In this document: positions 29,405 through 38,918 of the stretch, one piece after another | Layout of the letters: every line of letters starts with the position of its first letter | Numbering within the stretch: the first letter of the stretch is position 1 | The notes under the pieces: model-generated | Seen by the model: only the letters and a program-made list of their open reading frames with translations | Databases searched by the model: none | What the model was told of the DNA's origin: nothing | Translations under genes and position numbers: made by a program | DNA from: Chlorops oryzae | Taxonomy: Eukaryota; Arthropoda; Insecta; Diptera; Chloropidae | DNA: 64,000 bases | NCBI GenBank assembly: GCA_020466095.1 | Contig: CM035808.1 | Location: 79,113,863 to 79,177,862 of the forward strand | Reading direction: 5' to 3'

Positions 29405-30212
29405 CTTTGAGTTTTAAGCTTGAGGTACAATAGGTGCGACAGAACGACACGACAAAACGATTTGTCGCATCCGATTTGTCGTGTTGCAAGCCAATGTACA
29501 ATAGCAGGGAAAATCGTATCGCTTGCAATCATATGTTACTCGCAAACGACAAAAAAATTTGACAAAAACATTTTAAACCTTGCGATAAAAAAAAGTAGGA
29601 AAATGAGAGCATTAAGCTCGCACCGAATTTTGTTGTATGCAACGGCAGCATTTTTAGGCCATCGAAAATACATTCGAATGTCGGGACCCATTGGGATTTT
29701 ACGCTACAACATTTATTGGAATGAAAAAAGACGATCGTGAAATGTTTTGTAAGGCCGCTCGTATGAATGTTCAGAAATTTGACATTGACTATTTGAATGT
29801 AGTTTTCTTGCTATATCTTGCCACATGTGGTCCTTGCAATCGCTTTTTTATAGTGCGGATGGCCCTTGTCATAAAACATATGCTTTTCGCGCACCAAATC
29901 TATTAATATTTGAATATTTTCCTCGCTGAGCTTATCCATTTCATAACTTCCATTTACCTTTCAAAACAGATGTTTCAGATATCAGCCCTGTTTTTAACGC
30001 AACCATCCCTGCTTTCAGAATGTCAAATCGTGTCGGAGCGACAAATATTCAATTTTTCGATTATTTGTCGCATCATGCTGAGGTATCCGAGAGCATTGTA
30101 CGTTGTTCCATAGGTTTGCGTGTATTGATATTACATTTGACAGATCACGACGACAAAGCGCATCGTCGTGTCGTTCTGTTGCACCTATTGTACCTCAAGC
30201 TTAATTCAAAGC
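29405..30212. mobile_element. 0.8-kb element with long terminal inverted repeats
   Basis: Left end AAGCTTGAGGTACAATAGGT continuing GCGACAGAACGACACGAC; right end the inverse at about 30160-30202, with flanking TTTGA/TCAAA also mirrored. Two overlapping ORFs (29420-29740 and 29691-29906) give no family I can recognise. Interior ACGAC and TTTGTCG words repeat often near both ends. Likely a non-autonomous DNA element. Confidence 0.75.
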
Positions 30213-30639
30213 ATTTCGTAGCTAGCGTTTTTTAAATTCCGGTCACTTTACTCTTTTGACTTAAAGTCCCAAAAAGCCGACAAACTACAATAAATTTCTA
30301 TTAGCTCCAAAATCAAATTGTTTTCTTCCATTTTTTCAATTAATTTTCCGCTCGCTTTTACAAAATTTTCCGCTCTCCGTTCGATGTTGACTCGTTGAAT
30401 ATTGCGCACAAATGAGGGTTGAACCAACATAGATATAGACCTTCATACACACCGTCTAACATCGTTACCTGCTTGACCAAAATTTTCCGTCAGACATCGT
30501 ATGTGTACTCCTTCTCACTAACACACGCTCAAAGTTGATACAACATTTCTATACCCCCTATAAGGTTTGTGCTTTGATTGCAAAGTGGAACAAAAAATTT
30601 TTATTGTCTGCTGTAAGTTTGCCTTCTCATCGTTGCATC
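30213..30639. other. Non-coding spacer
   Basis: No gene. It carries the inverted partner (about 30522-30562) of the segment at 22619-22662. Confidence 0.35.
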
Positions 30640-30722
30640 ACTAAAATATAGTAAGCTGAATGGTGAAGATTCTCGCTCAGCAACGCGGCGGTAGGGGTTC
30701 GATCCCTGGCTCGGGTGAGAAT
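30640..30722 (+). other. tRNA-like fragment with A and B boxes
   Basis: AAGCTGAATGGTGAAG resembles an A box, and GGGGTTCGATCCCTGG contains a perfect B-box core GGTTCGATCC within a T-arm that can pair as TAGGG with CCCTG around a 7-base loop. No full cloverleaf could be built. Reads best as the head of a tRNA-derived SINE or a tRNA pseudogene. Confidence 0.4.
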
Positions 30723-31439
30723 TTTATTGTCAATTACCTAAGGTTTTCATAGTTTAAAAATTTTTTTAAATAGTTTATTTTAAACAAAACAATTTTTCCA
30801 GGACATTAGTTGGTCTTAGCGCTTCCTGACGGCCAAAAGGAAATGCAATGGTAACACACATGAAAAACATATGATATCAGAGCATCAGGAATGCTTTTAC
30901 CAATTAGTTTTTCAAAAGTGAAAAACTGTCAGTCTCTGATTGAAGTATTATCCATATGCAGCGGTTGGTTTCCTTTCCGTTCTCCATCTTATTTGTTATA
31001 TTTCTGAACTCAAATTAAACAAAAGCGCTGCCTGATCGTCAAAAAGAGGAAAATCAGCGAAAAATGTGGCATCACCTGTCATGTTTATCGCGAATAGTCC
31101 CACTATTCACGAATAGCTTTCGTGAATTAGATTTTCTTGGATAAGACAGTTTATACGGTAAAATTCGCTACGCTAAAAGGCGTACGTATAAACCAGTTAT
31201 GTTCACGCCATACATCATTTGATGGCGCTCATTTCACACGAATTGCTTACGCTCTTTGTTCAGTCGGTAGCAAGAGGCCGACGAAACAACATCGCGCGCA
31301 TCTGTACAGCCTTTTTAGTTTCATTGCACAGAGGAATTCATGCAAAAGTTCTTTATTGAGCGCTCGCTCTTTTCTCACTCGAACAGTGTCACGGCCAATT
31401 TTGAACATCACTGGTATAAACGTAGTATATAAGAAAATT
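30723..31439. other. Non-coding region
   Basis: Nothing recognised except CACTATTCACGAATAGCTTTCGTGAAT near 31100, which holds a small palindrome. The ORF at 31137-31550 runs into the MITE at 31440 and shows no family likeness. Confidence 0.3.
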
Positions 31440-31772
31440 ATTAGTGGTATTCATGAAATTGCGCAAACCACATATTTTTGCACCCACCCAATCCTCATAG
31501 ACTGTCAAATTTTTTATGAAAATAATTTTACACCCTTTGCACTACGATAAGATAGATTCTTTAAAGATTTTTAATTGATTATTTAATTAAAAATTTTCTT
31601 GTCCTGCTCAATTTTGGCATTGTTTTGATTTTCCTCAAATTTCAGTATTAATCATCTGATTTTCACAACTTTGCACGCAGGCTGCTTATGAAGTGCGCTC
31701 ATGTCACATGTGGGATTAAGGTATTCAACTGACAAATTGACATGCTTTGCGCTTTTACATGAATACCACTAT
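31440..31772. mobile_element. 333-bp MITE, AGTGGTATTCATG ends
   Basis: Left end AGTGGTATTCATG at about 31440, right end CATGAATACCACT at about 31760-31772. ATT stands outside both ends and may be a 3-bp target duplication. The same end (GTGGTATTCA) marks the small palindrome at 33114-33229. Non-coding. Confidence 0.7.
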
Positions 31773-31858
31773 TATTATCCCTCTCGGCACAGTCTTGCAC
31801 CCGTCTTCGATGTTGGCTGCACGACTTGAACAAACGTTGACGACACCTGCAAGACTAA

Positions 31859-32948
31859 AGGTGCAATCAGTGATGCCATAAGATTCCATAACAGAACATA
31901 ACATAATCAGCTGATTCGATCTATTCAATACATTTTGCATGCAAGTGGTTAGTCAACCCATAACATAACTTACCATAACAGAAGAAGCTGTAGAAAATAG
32001 ATTTTTCTTATGGCGTCTTATGTTAGAGCGAATCAGCTGATTCAAATTGTGAGCGGCAATTAGAGAACGTGCTTCAATATTTTAAATGGACGACGAAAAA
32101 TTAATAAGCCTGGTCGAAAAACGGGCTTACATCTATAACAAGCAACATGCTCTATTTAGAGACATTTGCAAAAAACGAAATGCATGGGAAGAAATAAGTG
32201 TTGAAATGAATGCAACAAGTAAGTGAGAAAAGAGGTTAGATTAATCTCTTTGTTTATTTTCGAATGTGCGTATTTTCTTTTTAGCGGATGCTTGTTTAAA
32301 GCGCTGGAATGCCCTTCGTGAGCGATTTTCGAAGGAAATAAAACACTACGTGCCATCAGGAAGTGGTGCCCGACAAAAGGTACCCGGACTTATGCCAATC
32401 ATGGTTTAATGGCCGCACCTTCCACCGCCTGTGTGTTTTGCTTTTTCTATATGCAACATATAAAGCGCATGTATGCAAGAACATTCCTCCCAAAACAAAA
32501 ATATTCATTTTTAATTTCACTTTTCGTCAAAATATAACTTCTTTGCACTCTCTTATATTTATGAGTGCTGCCAAATGTTTCCTAAATCTGCCATATTTCC
32601 CCTTTTACGGAAATTGCCAAGAGCCTGCAATTACAACTCTTTTAAATATGATAAAAGCTATAATTATATAATTTTTTAAATATAATGATATATGGCAATA
32701 TTTTTCACCCTATTTAGAAGTGTTTGTTTTAACTTTTTTTTTCAAGAAATCATAATAAGTTGCGCTTTTCCCGAAATAATTTTTTCCCTCTTTCCCTAAG
32801 GTGCGCACATTCTTATCATATTGCAACATCGGCTCCTATGTGCTCTTATGGATTCTTATGACTTCACTGACTACTGAAAAAGCGCTTGTGTTATTTTATG
32901 TTATGTTCTGTTCTGTTATGGAATCTTATGGCATCACTGATTGCACCT
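31859..32948. mobile_element. PIF/Harbinger element, 1090 bp, with TAA target duplication
   Basis: Terminal inverted repeats AGGTGCAATCAGTGATGCCA and inverse extend over more than 35 bp (CCATAAGATTCCATAACAGA follows). TAA stands at 31856-31858 and 32949-32951. The uninterrupted form in copy A reads GACTAAAGCAC and in copy C GACTAAAGCATAGG, which confirms the duplication. The element keeps a MADF gene but no DDE transposase, so it needs a helper. Confidence 0.9.
32086..32409 (+). CDS. Harbinger-encoded MADF-domain protein, two exons
   Basis: Exons 32086-32218 and 32285-32409, joined across a 66-bp GT...AG intron, give 85 residues starting MDDEKLISLVEKRAYIYN. The MADF pattern is clear: LISLVEKR, YIYNKQHALFRD, RNAWEEISVEM, then LKRWNALRERFSKEI. 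MADF domains are Myb-related and bind DNA. In Harbinger elements a second, MADF or Myb-like protein helps the transposase find the element ends. The protein ends shortly after the domain, without a BESS motif, and so may be truncated. The frame and splice sites look intact. Confidence 0.75.
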
Positions 32949-33113
32949 TAAAGCATAGGTGGCGTCGATGCAAAATCCATACAAATGTCGCGAGCTTCGT
33001 GGACGACACTTTGCAGGACATGCCATTCATGAAGTCACGCATCCCATGCGTGGAGGAAGTCATCCATGACTGTCTTGCGTAATGCAAACATGATAATTCT
33101 TACAATTGTGGTA

Positions 33114-33229
33114 TTCAAGCAACAGTGCAATCGCAGTGTGCAATATTTGCACTTGTCAAATTGCGTACAAAAAAAGCAGTGCAAATATTGCACACTGCGA
33201 TTTGCACTGTTGCTTGAATACCACTAATA
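33114..33229. repeat. 116-bp palindromic MITE
   Basis: GTGGTATTCAAGCAACAGTG and its inverse form arms of about 50 bp, with GCAGTGTGCAATATTTGCAC also mirrored. Its absence from copies A and C of the surrounding repeat proves it is an insertion. AAT may be the target duplication. Confidence 0.85.
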
Positions 33230-33300
33230 TTTTAACAATTTCAATAAAACGCTTATTTAACATGACATTGTAATATATATTATATCTTTATAAATATATA

Positions 33301-34600
33301 AAGACTGTCCCAGAAATAACTGTCCTTTTGTTTTTTTTTTTATTGCAAAAAAACCAATGATGTTTTTTTAAAAATTCTTTCAGTTTATTTTTAAGTAAAC
33401 ATTACAAAATAAATAAAAATTTTAATTTCACTGAAAAAAATACACTTAAAAAAAATTATACACTTTTTTATTAAGGTCCTCCATTAGGTTTTTTACCGAC
33501 CTTTCGTTCACCTTAGTGTATGCCCGACGCCATTTATGTCGAAATATTTCGATGTTCTTCGCAGTTTGTTTGGTCTTCTTAAGGTTCCTTTTCATTAAAG
33601 CCCAATATTTTTCGATGGGACGAAGTTCGGGGCAATTCGGAGGATTTGATTCTCTTGGTACCACAGTGAAATTATGGGCTTGGTACCAATCCATCGTTCT
33701 CTTGGCGTAGTGAGATGTTGCTAGGTCCGGCCAAAATAGTACTGAACCTTGGTGTTGACGTATAAAAGGCAGCAAACGCCGGTCCAGACACTCTCTGATG
33801 TAAATTTCGGTGTTGATTGTGCGATCCGTCACAAATTCCTTACTTCGAAGGCCACATTGGCAAATGGCCTGCCACACCATGTATTTCTTTGGAAATTTGC
33901 TATGTTTTTCGGTGGTACATTTAGAGGTTGCTCCACCCCTTCTAACCGCAGTATAATATCCGTGTCCAGGTAACTGCTTGAAATCCGCTTTGCAATACGT
34001 TTCATCGTCCATGATCACGCAATCAAATTTGGGCAGGTAATCGCGAAACAGTTTTCGAGCCCTCCTCTTGGCTCCGGCGTCCTTTTCTTCTGACCTATCA
34101 GGTACTTTTTGTACTTAATAGCTCCATAGGTTGTAAAATTTTTTAATCCGTTGAACACTTGACTTCGATGTTCCCGCTTTTGCTGCCATATCACGAACCG
34201 AAGTGCCTGGATTCTGAGTAAACAGCCGCTTAACGTTCTGGGCCACCGCTTGGTTCGCTGGACCACTTTTTCTCCCTAAACCTGGTGTTTTTGATAAAGG
34301 GGTAAGCTGTCTGTATCGTTTTATGGTCCTACCGACAGTTTTTTCGCACACGCCAACTTTCTTAGCGATCTTTTTGTTCGTGGTGTTTGGATTTTCCAGG
34401 TATTTGTAAATAATTGCTTTCCGCTTTTCTTCTTGTTGAGACGACATCTTTTGAGTAACTCTTTTATTTTACGAATGAGTATTTTTTTTTTAATATGCAA
34501 TATTTATACTTTATTAAGGTACCAAATATGTTGCTATGGAGTTAACACTTTTTTATAAATAGCCCAAAAACAAAAGGACAGTTATTTCTGGGACAGTCCT
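33301..34600 (-). mobile_element. DD37E mariner, 1.3 kb, with terminal repeats and TA duplication
   Basis: Left end AAGACTGTCCCAGAAATAAC then TGTCCTTTTG, right end its inverse with one change at the second base. TA flanks both ends (33299-33300 and 34601-34602). The single gene is on the minus strand. Apart from one stop codon the element looks complete. Confidence 0.93.
33446..34447 (-). pseudogene. DD37E mariner transposase with a single in-frame stop
   Basis: One frame of 333 codons from ATG 34447 to the stop at 33446. The N-terminus holds two helix-turn-helix units (KKIAKKVGVCEKTVGRTIKR and DMAAKAGTSKSSVQRIKKF). The catalytic domain shows CVIMDDETYC (first Asp), KFPKKYMVWQAI, VLFWPDLATSHYA (second Asp) and NPPNCPELRPIEKYWALMK (Glu). 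Counting gives 37 residues between the second Asp and the Glu, that is DD37E, a group described in mosquitoes. The only lesion seen is TAA at 34115-34117, right after LWSY, between the DNA-binding and catalytic parts. The enzyme would cut and paste its own element. A read-through or reverting change would give a full protein, which is inference. Confidence 0.92.
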
Positions 34601-35929
34601 TACATGATTTGAATTGAATGGTTGCCATAACTTTCGTAGTCGCAGTTGCTTTTCTTGATAGTATTTTATAGTTTACTTGTCCTTGAAATCCTTTTTGACA
34701 TTCCTAATGAGCGTTTCGATTGACTGACCTAGCTTCGCCTGCGTTTCGATAAGCTCCTAATTGTCTTCCATGGTGATTGAACTGGTTCGAATTTAAACTA
34801 TTTGTTAGCCGGCCCAAACTTAAATTGGAGTTTGTCTTTTTTTTTTCATTTCGTATACGGCTTAGGCAGTCCGCACATTAGGATACTCAAATGAAACAAA
34901 ACTGAAACTCAACTAAAATATTCAACCCAAAAAAATCCTGTGTTCGCACACGTTTCGACCCAATCGAAACTAAATTGAAACTTTTTATCAGCTGACTTTC
35001 AAAATGTCGAGCGACTCAAGTGATGAGGATATTCTACTTTATTTGCATTGCCGAAAAAAGAAGAAAATAGCAAAAAAAAAAGGAGATATTGGATACATCC
35101 ATACATCGAACGAAATATTAACTGTAGAGCTTTTGTTGCCGCCAGAGAACTTAAGCAAAGTGATGAAAAATTGTTGTCATTTCATCGAATGTCAAAGGAT
35201 TCTTACTTACATTTAATGAAGCTTAGAGCCAATTTCACCAAAGGCATTTAAGTTTAAGTACCGATTGGCACTTAAGTACGCATTTAAGTTTCAGCCCGTT
35301 TCATCAAATAAAAAATTTTGTTACGCGGAAGTACGGCAGCACCTTTTATTTTTAGTAGTGTCCGACCGAAGGTGGATTTTTAGCCGAAGCCGAAGCCGAA
35401 CAATCGGCAGAGTTGGAGACTTCGGCCGAAGACCGAAGGCCGAAGCCGAATGCAAAAATATTTATAGTAAGGAAACGAAATCAGTCTTTATTCATTTGAC
35501 AAGCACAAAAAAAAACCGCTCAAATTTTCTCTAAATTTCATTCGCTTTAGTCGCCCACAAAGTGAGATTTTACGGCAGTAATTCACTAGTGTAAAAGGTC
35601 TCAATGACCCGAGTACAAATATTTGTATTTATTTTGCACGCCCAAAGCACGCCCAAACTGGGCCCAAATAATGAACAGTATCGCGCCCAAATCGAGCACA
35701 AACCGGGCCCAAATCTAAAAAGAACGCGCCCAAATCGAGCCCAAACTACGCCCAAATAATGAACAGACTCGCGCCCAAATCGAGCCCAAAACGGGCATGG
35801 GTAGTGAACAAACGCGCCCAAAATCGAGCCCAATGCGCGCCCAAATCAAGCCCAAATATAGCCAAAATGGGCCCAAATTAAGAAAAAAATTTTCAAAAAA
35901 CGAGCCCGAAGCACTTTCAAATTTATTAT

Positions 35930-36466
35930 TCCCTCTCGGCACAGCCTTGCACCCGTCTTCGACCCTGGGTGCATGACTTGAACAAATCGTTGATGACACT
36001 TGCGAGACTAAAGCATAGGTGGCGTCGATGCAAAATCCATACAAATGTCGCGAGTTTCGTGCACGACACTTTGCAGGACATGTCATTCATGAAGTCATGC
36101 ATCCCATGCGTGAAGGAAGTCATACATGACTGGTATTCCGTAATGCAAACATGAATAAGTTCTTACAATTTTTTAAAAATTTCAATAAAACGCTTATTTG
36201 ACATGACATTGTAATATTTATTATATGTATATACATACATATATAATTCTTCTTCTTCTTGCGTGTTTAACTATCCCGGTCTATCCCGGGGTCCGCAAGT
36301 ATATACATATATAATTGATTATATTAAATCTATTTAAATCTATAAACAAATCAACATAGAACGTGATTGCCAAACGAAATGCGAATGTCAAAATCGGCTT
36401 AGTTATAATAACGATGTCTTCGAAGACTTCATGCACGATTTTGTCTTGAACGACCGATTTCCGAAA
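35930..36466. repeat. Dispersed repeat family 'CTCTCGGCAC', copy C
   Basis: Matches copy A from CCCTCTCGGCACAGCCTTGC to ACCGATTTCCGAAAG. It carries a short extra block at about 36245-36300 (TTCTTCTTCTTCTTGCGTG and CTATCCCGGGGTCCGC), flanked by TATATACATATATA on both sides, which looks like a SINE tail inserted here. Confidence 0.8.
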
Positions 36467-36469
36467 GTG

Positions 36470-36855
36470 TTATTATTATTATTATAATTATTATTATTAT
36501 TCTAATTATACGTATTATTATGATAATTTGAGTATTGCGCCTTAATGAATTAAGACGCAATCTTAAAAAAAATAGAGAGGCAGTAGCTTCTGAGTCTATC
36601 GGCCCTCGAATTTGTTGAAATAAACCCAAAACGGGAAAAATTAAAAAAAAAAAAATTCCGGCCTTAACAAGGCCCGGTGGTGTACACACATTTAATATGA
36701 AATATTGTTTTTCCCTATTTAAAATTCCAAATACCTTTTGTTTTTAAAAATGTTAATTTCTCGATTTTGATCTCCCTCGTCGTGGGATTTGAATCCCGGA
36801 ACTCTCGACTGGTGGTCGAGTGCTCTTCCTCGACACCGTCTTTGCCAAATTGAAA
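36470..36855 (-). mobile_element. tRNA-derived SINE
   Basis: On the minus strand a tRNA-like head at about 36855-36770 has an anticodon-like stem CTCGA/TCGAG around a 7-base loop, and a B-box-like GGGATTCAAATCCC. A body of about 250 bp follows, then a (TAA)n-type tail that shows on the plus strand as TTATTATTATTATTAT at 36470-36500. This is the order of a SINE. The A box is weak. Confidence 0.6.
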
Positions 36856-37451
36856 AGACTGGATTTTTTACGTTTATAAGTTTAAAGTCAAATTGTCAAA
36901 ACATTTCATAATTTTTTCAATTTTGGGCTTGATTTGGGCGCGCATTGGGATCAATTTGGGCCCATTTTGATTTTTTTTGTGCTTGATTTGGGCACGCATT
37001 GGGCTCAATTTGAGCCCATTTTGGTTATGTTTGGGCGCGCATTGGGCTCGGTATGGGCACGTTTTTGTTAGATTTGTGCTTGGTTTGGGCTCGATTTGGG
37101 CGCGATACTGTTCATTATTTGGGCCCAGTTTGGGCGCGTATTGAATTTTCAGCTCAATTTGAGCTCGATTTGGGAGCCTTTTGATTTTTTGGCGTCATTT
37201 GGGCCCGATTTGGGCCTGTATATTTTTACTCGGGAAAGCAATTGAAAATCTATAGTGACTTTTTTACTTCCATTAAAATGCAAAAATATTCGGCTAAAAT
37301 ATTCGGCGTTTTCTAGCCGAAGCCGAAGCCGAATATTAAGAATTGGCCGATTATGCTGAATACCGAAGCCGAAGCCGAACCTTCGGTCGGACACTAATTT
37401 TTAGTGCAACACCGTCGTAATCAGCTGATTTAAAACATAAATAAATAAGAC

Positions 37452-37610
37452 ATGGAGTCCCGCACTAAAAAATTTTCAGAAGAAGATATAGATTTACTTC
37501 TTGCGTGCGTTCAAAGCAAGAAGTATATAATTGAGTGCAAACAAACTGATAAAGTTAACGCAAGAGCTAAGGACATGATAAATAAAACAAGTCTCCATAT
37601 ACATAAATAG
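37452..37610 (+). CDS. Truncated Myb/SANT-like DNA-binding protein
   Basis: 52 residues starting MESRTKKFSEEDIDLLLACV. The pattern F-S-x-E-D followed by LLACVQSKKYIIECKQTDKV matches the first half of Myb/SANT-like proteins that accompany Harbinger elements and zeste-like regulators. The third helix is missing, so it is truncated. It lies inside the 35226-37779 element just after the hAT. Confidence 0.55.
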   Translation: MESRTKKFSEEDIDLLLACVQSKKYIIECKQTDKVNARAKDMINKTSLHIHK

Positions 37611-38918
37611 TTTTCTTTTTAAATCAGCTGTTTCCATTACGACAACACAGAGTTGAATAAACTCTACTTAAGTGCCCGATATGGATCACTTAAGTTCGAC
37701 TTGCCATTTAGGTTGATGAAAATGAAAATCTGTACTTAAACGACGATTTTTACTTAAGTATGCTTGGTGAAATTGGCTATTATAGCTCCAAATATTTTAC
37801 AACGTGACACAATATTCAGGCAGTGCGTGAGCCCCGAAGAACGAGTTTTGATTACAATAAGGTGAACAAGATTTTTAAGGTCATATAAAGCGAATGTTTT
37901 CTTTAAAGCAATATCTTCCAGATATTTGGCAACAGGCGACACTTTTGTAAGTCTTGGACTATACTTTGCCAGAGGGGATAATACGGTTGCTTCGATCGTG
38001 TTTGAAACAACAAAAATAATCTGGAACGTCTTGAAAGAAGAATACATGTGAATTCCTGCCATGGAAGACTTAATGGAAACTGCCGAGAGATATAAACTTT
38101 TGTGGAATTTACCGAATTGTCTAGAGGCCATAGATGGGAAGCATGTGAAAATCCAATGTATGCCAAACACAGGGTCAACTAATTTCAACTATAAATCTTA
38201 CCATTCAATCATATTTCTCGCATGCTGTGATGCTGATGGTGTTTTTACTATGATCCAATCAGGCTTTGCTGGACGCAATAGTGACGGTGGGATTTTTCGA
38301 GTGTCAGATATAAAAAGTTTTATTGAAAAATACATAGTGCCGCAGTCTTTGCATGCTAAGCTTCCTTATGACGACACCGGTGATGAATTTCCATTTTATT
38401 TTGTAGGAGATGAAGCTTTTCCATTGCAAAGATATTTAATGAGACCTTACCCACAGCGAACACTTGACGACGTAAAAAGGATTTATAATTATAGAATAAG
38501 CCGTGGAAGACGCATTGTTGAGTGCGGTTTTGGTATGGCAGCCAAAAAATTTGGAGTTTTGAATACACCAATACGATGCCGTACCTCAGCAAAAGTGATC
38601 AACATAATTAATGCGGTCTGCGTTTTACATAACTTTGTGCGAACTAAAGAAGGAACACCTTACATAATTCACCCAGAATTGAATGAACGTGCAGGAGTAG
38701 GTGGATCGCCGAACTATATAATGCCGCGAAATCTGCACATTTCTCCACAATCCTCTGCCCAAGATTTAAGAAACTATTTGGCCAACTACTTCATTAAAGC
38801 TGAAGGGGCAATAGCAAGCCAATGGAGCAAAATACTTTAATAAAACACTTGTTATTTTTAATGAAAATAAAGGTTTAAATGTTCTCTTATTGACATAGCT
38901 CTTTAAATTAAAAGAAAG

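Larger units (their letters stand above)
31780..33298. repeat. Dispersed repeat family 'CTCTCGGCAC', copy B, interrupted twice
   Basis: The repeat begins at 31782, is cut at 31858 by the Harbinger element (31859-32948), resumes at 32949 with AAAGCATAGGTGGCGTCGAT, is cut again by the 33114-33229 palindrome, and ends at the mariner at 33301. Comparison with copies A and C shows the exact empty sites. Confidence 0.85.
35636..37215. repeat. Two inverted arrays of GCCCAAAT units
   Basis: Left array at about 35636-35880 repeats GCGCCCAAATCGAGCCCAAA with variants about a dozen times. The right array at about 36925-37215 is the same unit inverted (TTTGGGCTCGATTTGGGCGC). Each is about 250-290 bp. Together they form long imperfect hairpin arms inside the hAT element. 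ORFs on them are artefacts of the repeat. Confidence 0.85.
35356..37396. mobile_element. hAT element, 2.04 kb, perfect 8-bp target duplication
   Basis: Ends TAGTGTCCGACCGAAGGT and inverse, with ATTTTTAG on both sides (35348-35355 and 37397-37404). Just inside each end are runs of GCCGAA (GCCGAAGCCGAAGCCGAA) that mirror each other. No transposase remains; the inside is filled by inverted GCCCAAAT arrays, repeat copy C and a SINE. Non-autonomous. Confidence 0.92.
35226..37779. mobile_element. Harbinger-like element inside the transposase, itself invaded by a hAT
   Basis: Ends AGCCAATTTCACC (after 35226) and GGTGAAATTGGCTA (to 37779), with TTA duplicated at 35223-35225 and 37780-37782. Sub-terminal CTTAAGT words recur near both ends. 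Without the hAT (2.04 kb) it would be about 0.5 kb. It encodes a short Myb/SANT-like protein at 37452-37610. Confidence 0.85.
35004..38840 (+). pseudogene. Harbinger transposase (HARBI1-like, DDE_Tnp_4), interrupted
   Basis: N-terminal exon 35004-35225 reads MSSDSSDEDILL then RRYWIHPYIERNINCRAF, with a one-base shift in the A-run near 35070. It breaks at MKL, where a 2.55-kb element with TTA duplication is inserted, and resumes at 37780 with IAPNILQRDTIFRQC; the frame joins exactly when one TTA is removed. An intron (37862-37921, GT...AG) precedes YLATGDTF. A TGA lies at 38049-38051. From 38061 the catalytic domain is open for 259 residues: EAIDGKHVKI (Asp), VGDEAFPLQRYLMRPYP (Asp) and RRIVECGFGMAAKKF (Glu). 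The enzyme cuts at TWA sites. The copy is dead through the insertion, one shift and one stop. Confidence 0.88.

Noticed and set aside
30640..30722. Functional tRNA gene
   Set aside because: A and B boxes can be seen, but no full cloverleaf and no T-run terminator at the right place.
35570..35833. ORFs with Trp-Ala-Arg-Phe-Gly repeats on the minus strand (also to 36086)
   Set aside because: Produced by the GCCCAAAT array; no start context, and the pattern follows the DNA repeat.
35640..35880. Possible CRISPR-like array
   Set aside because: The repeats are degenerate, without unique spacers, inside a eukaryotic hAT element.
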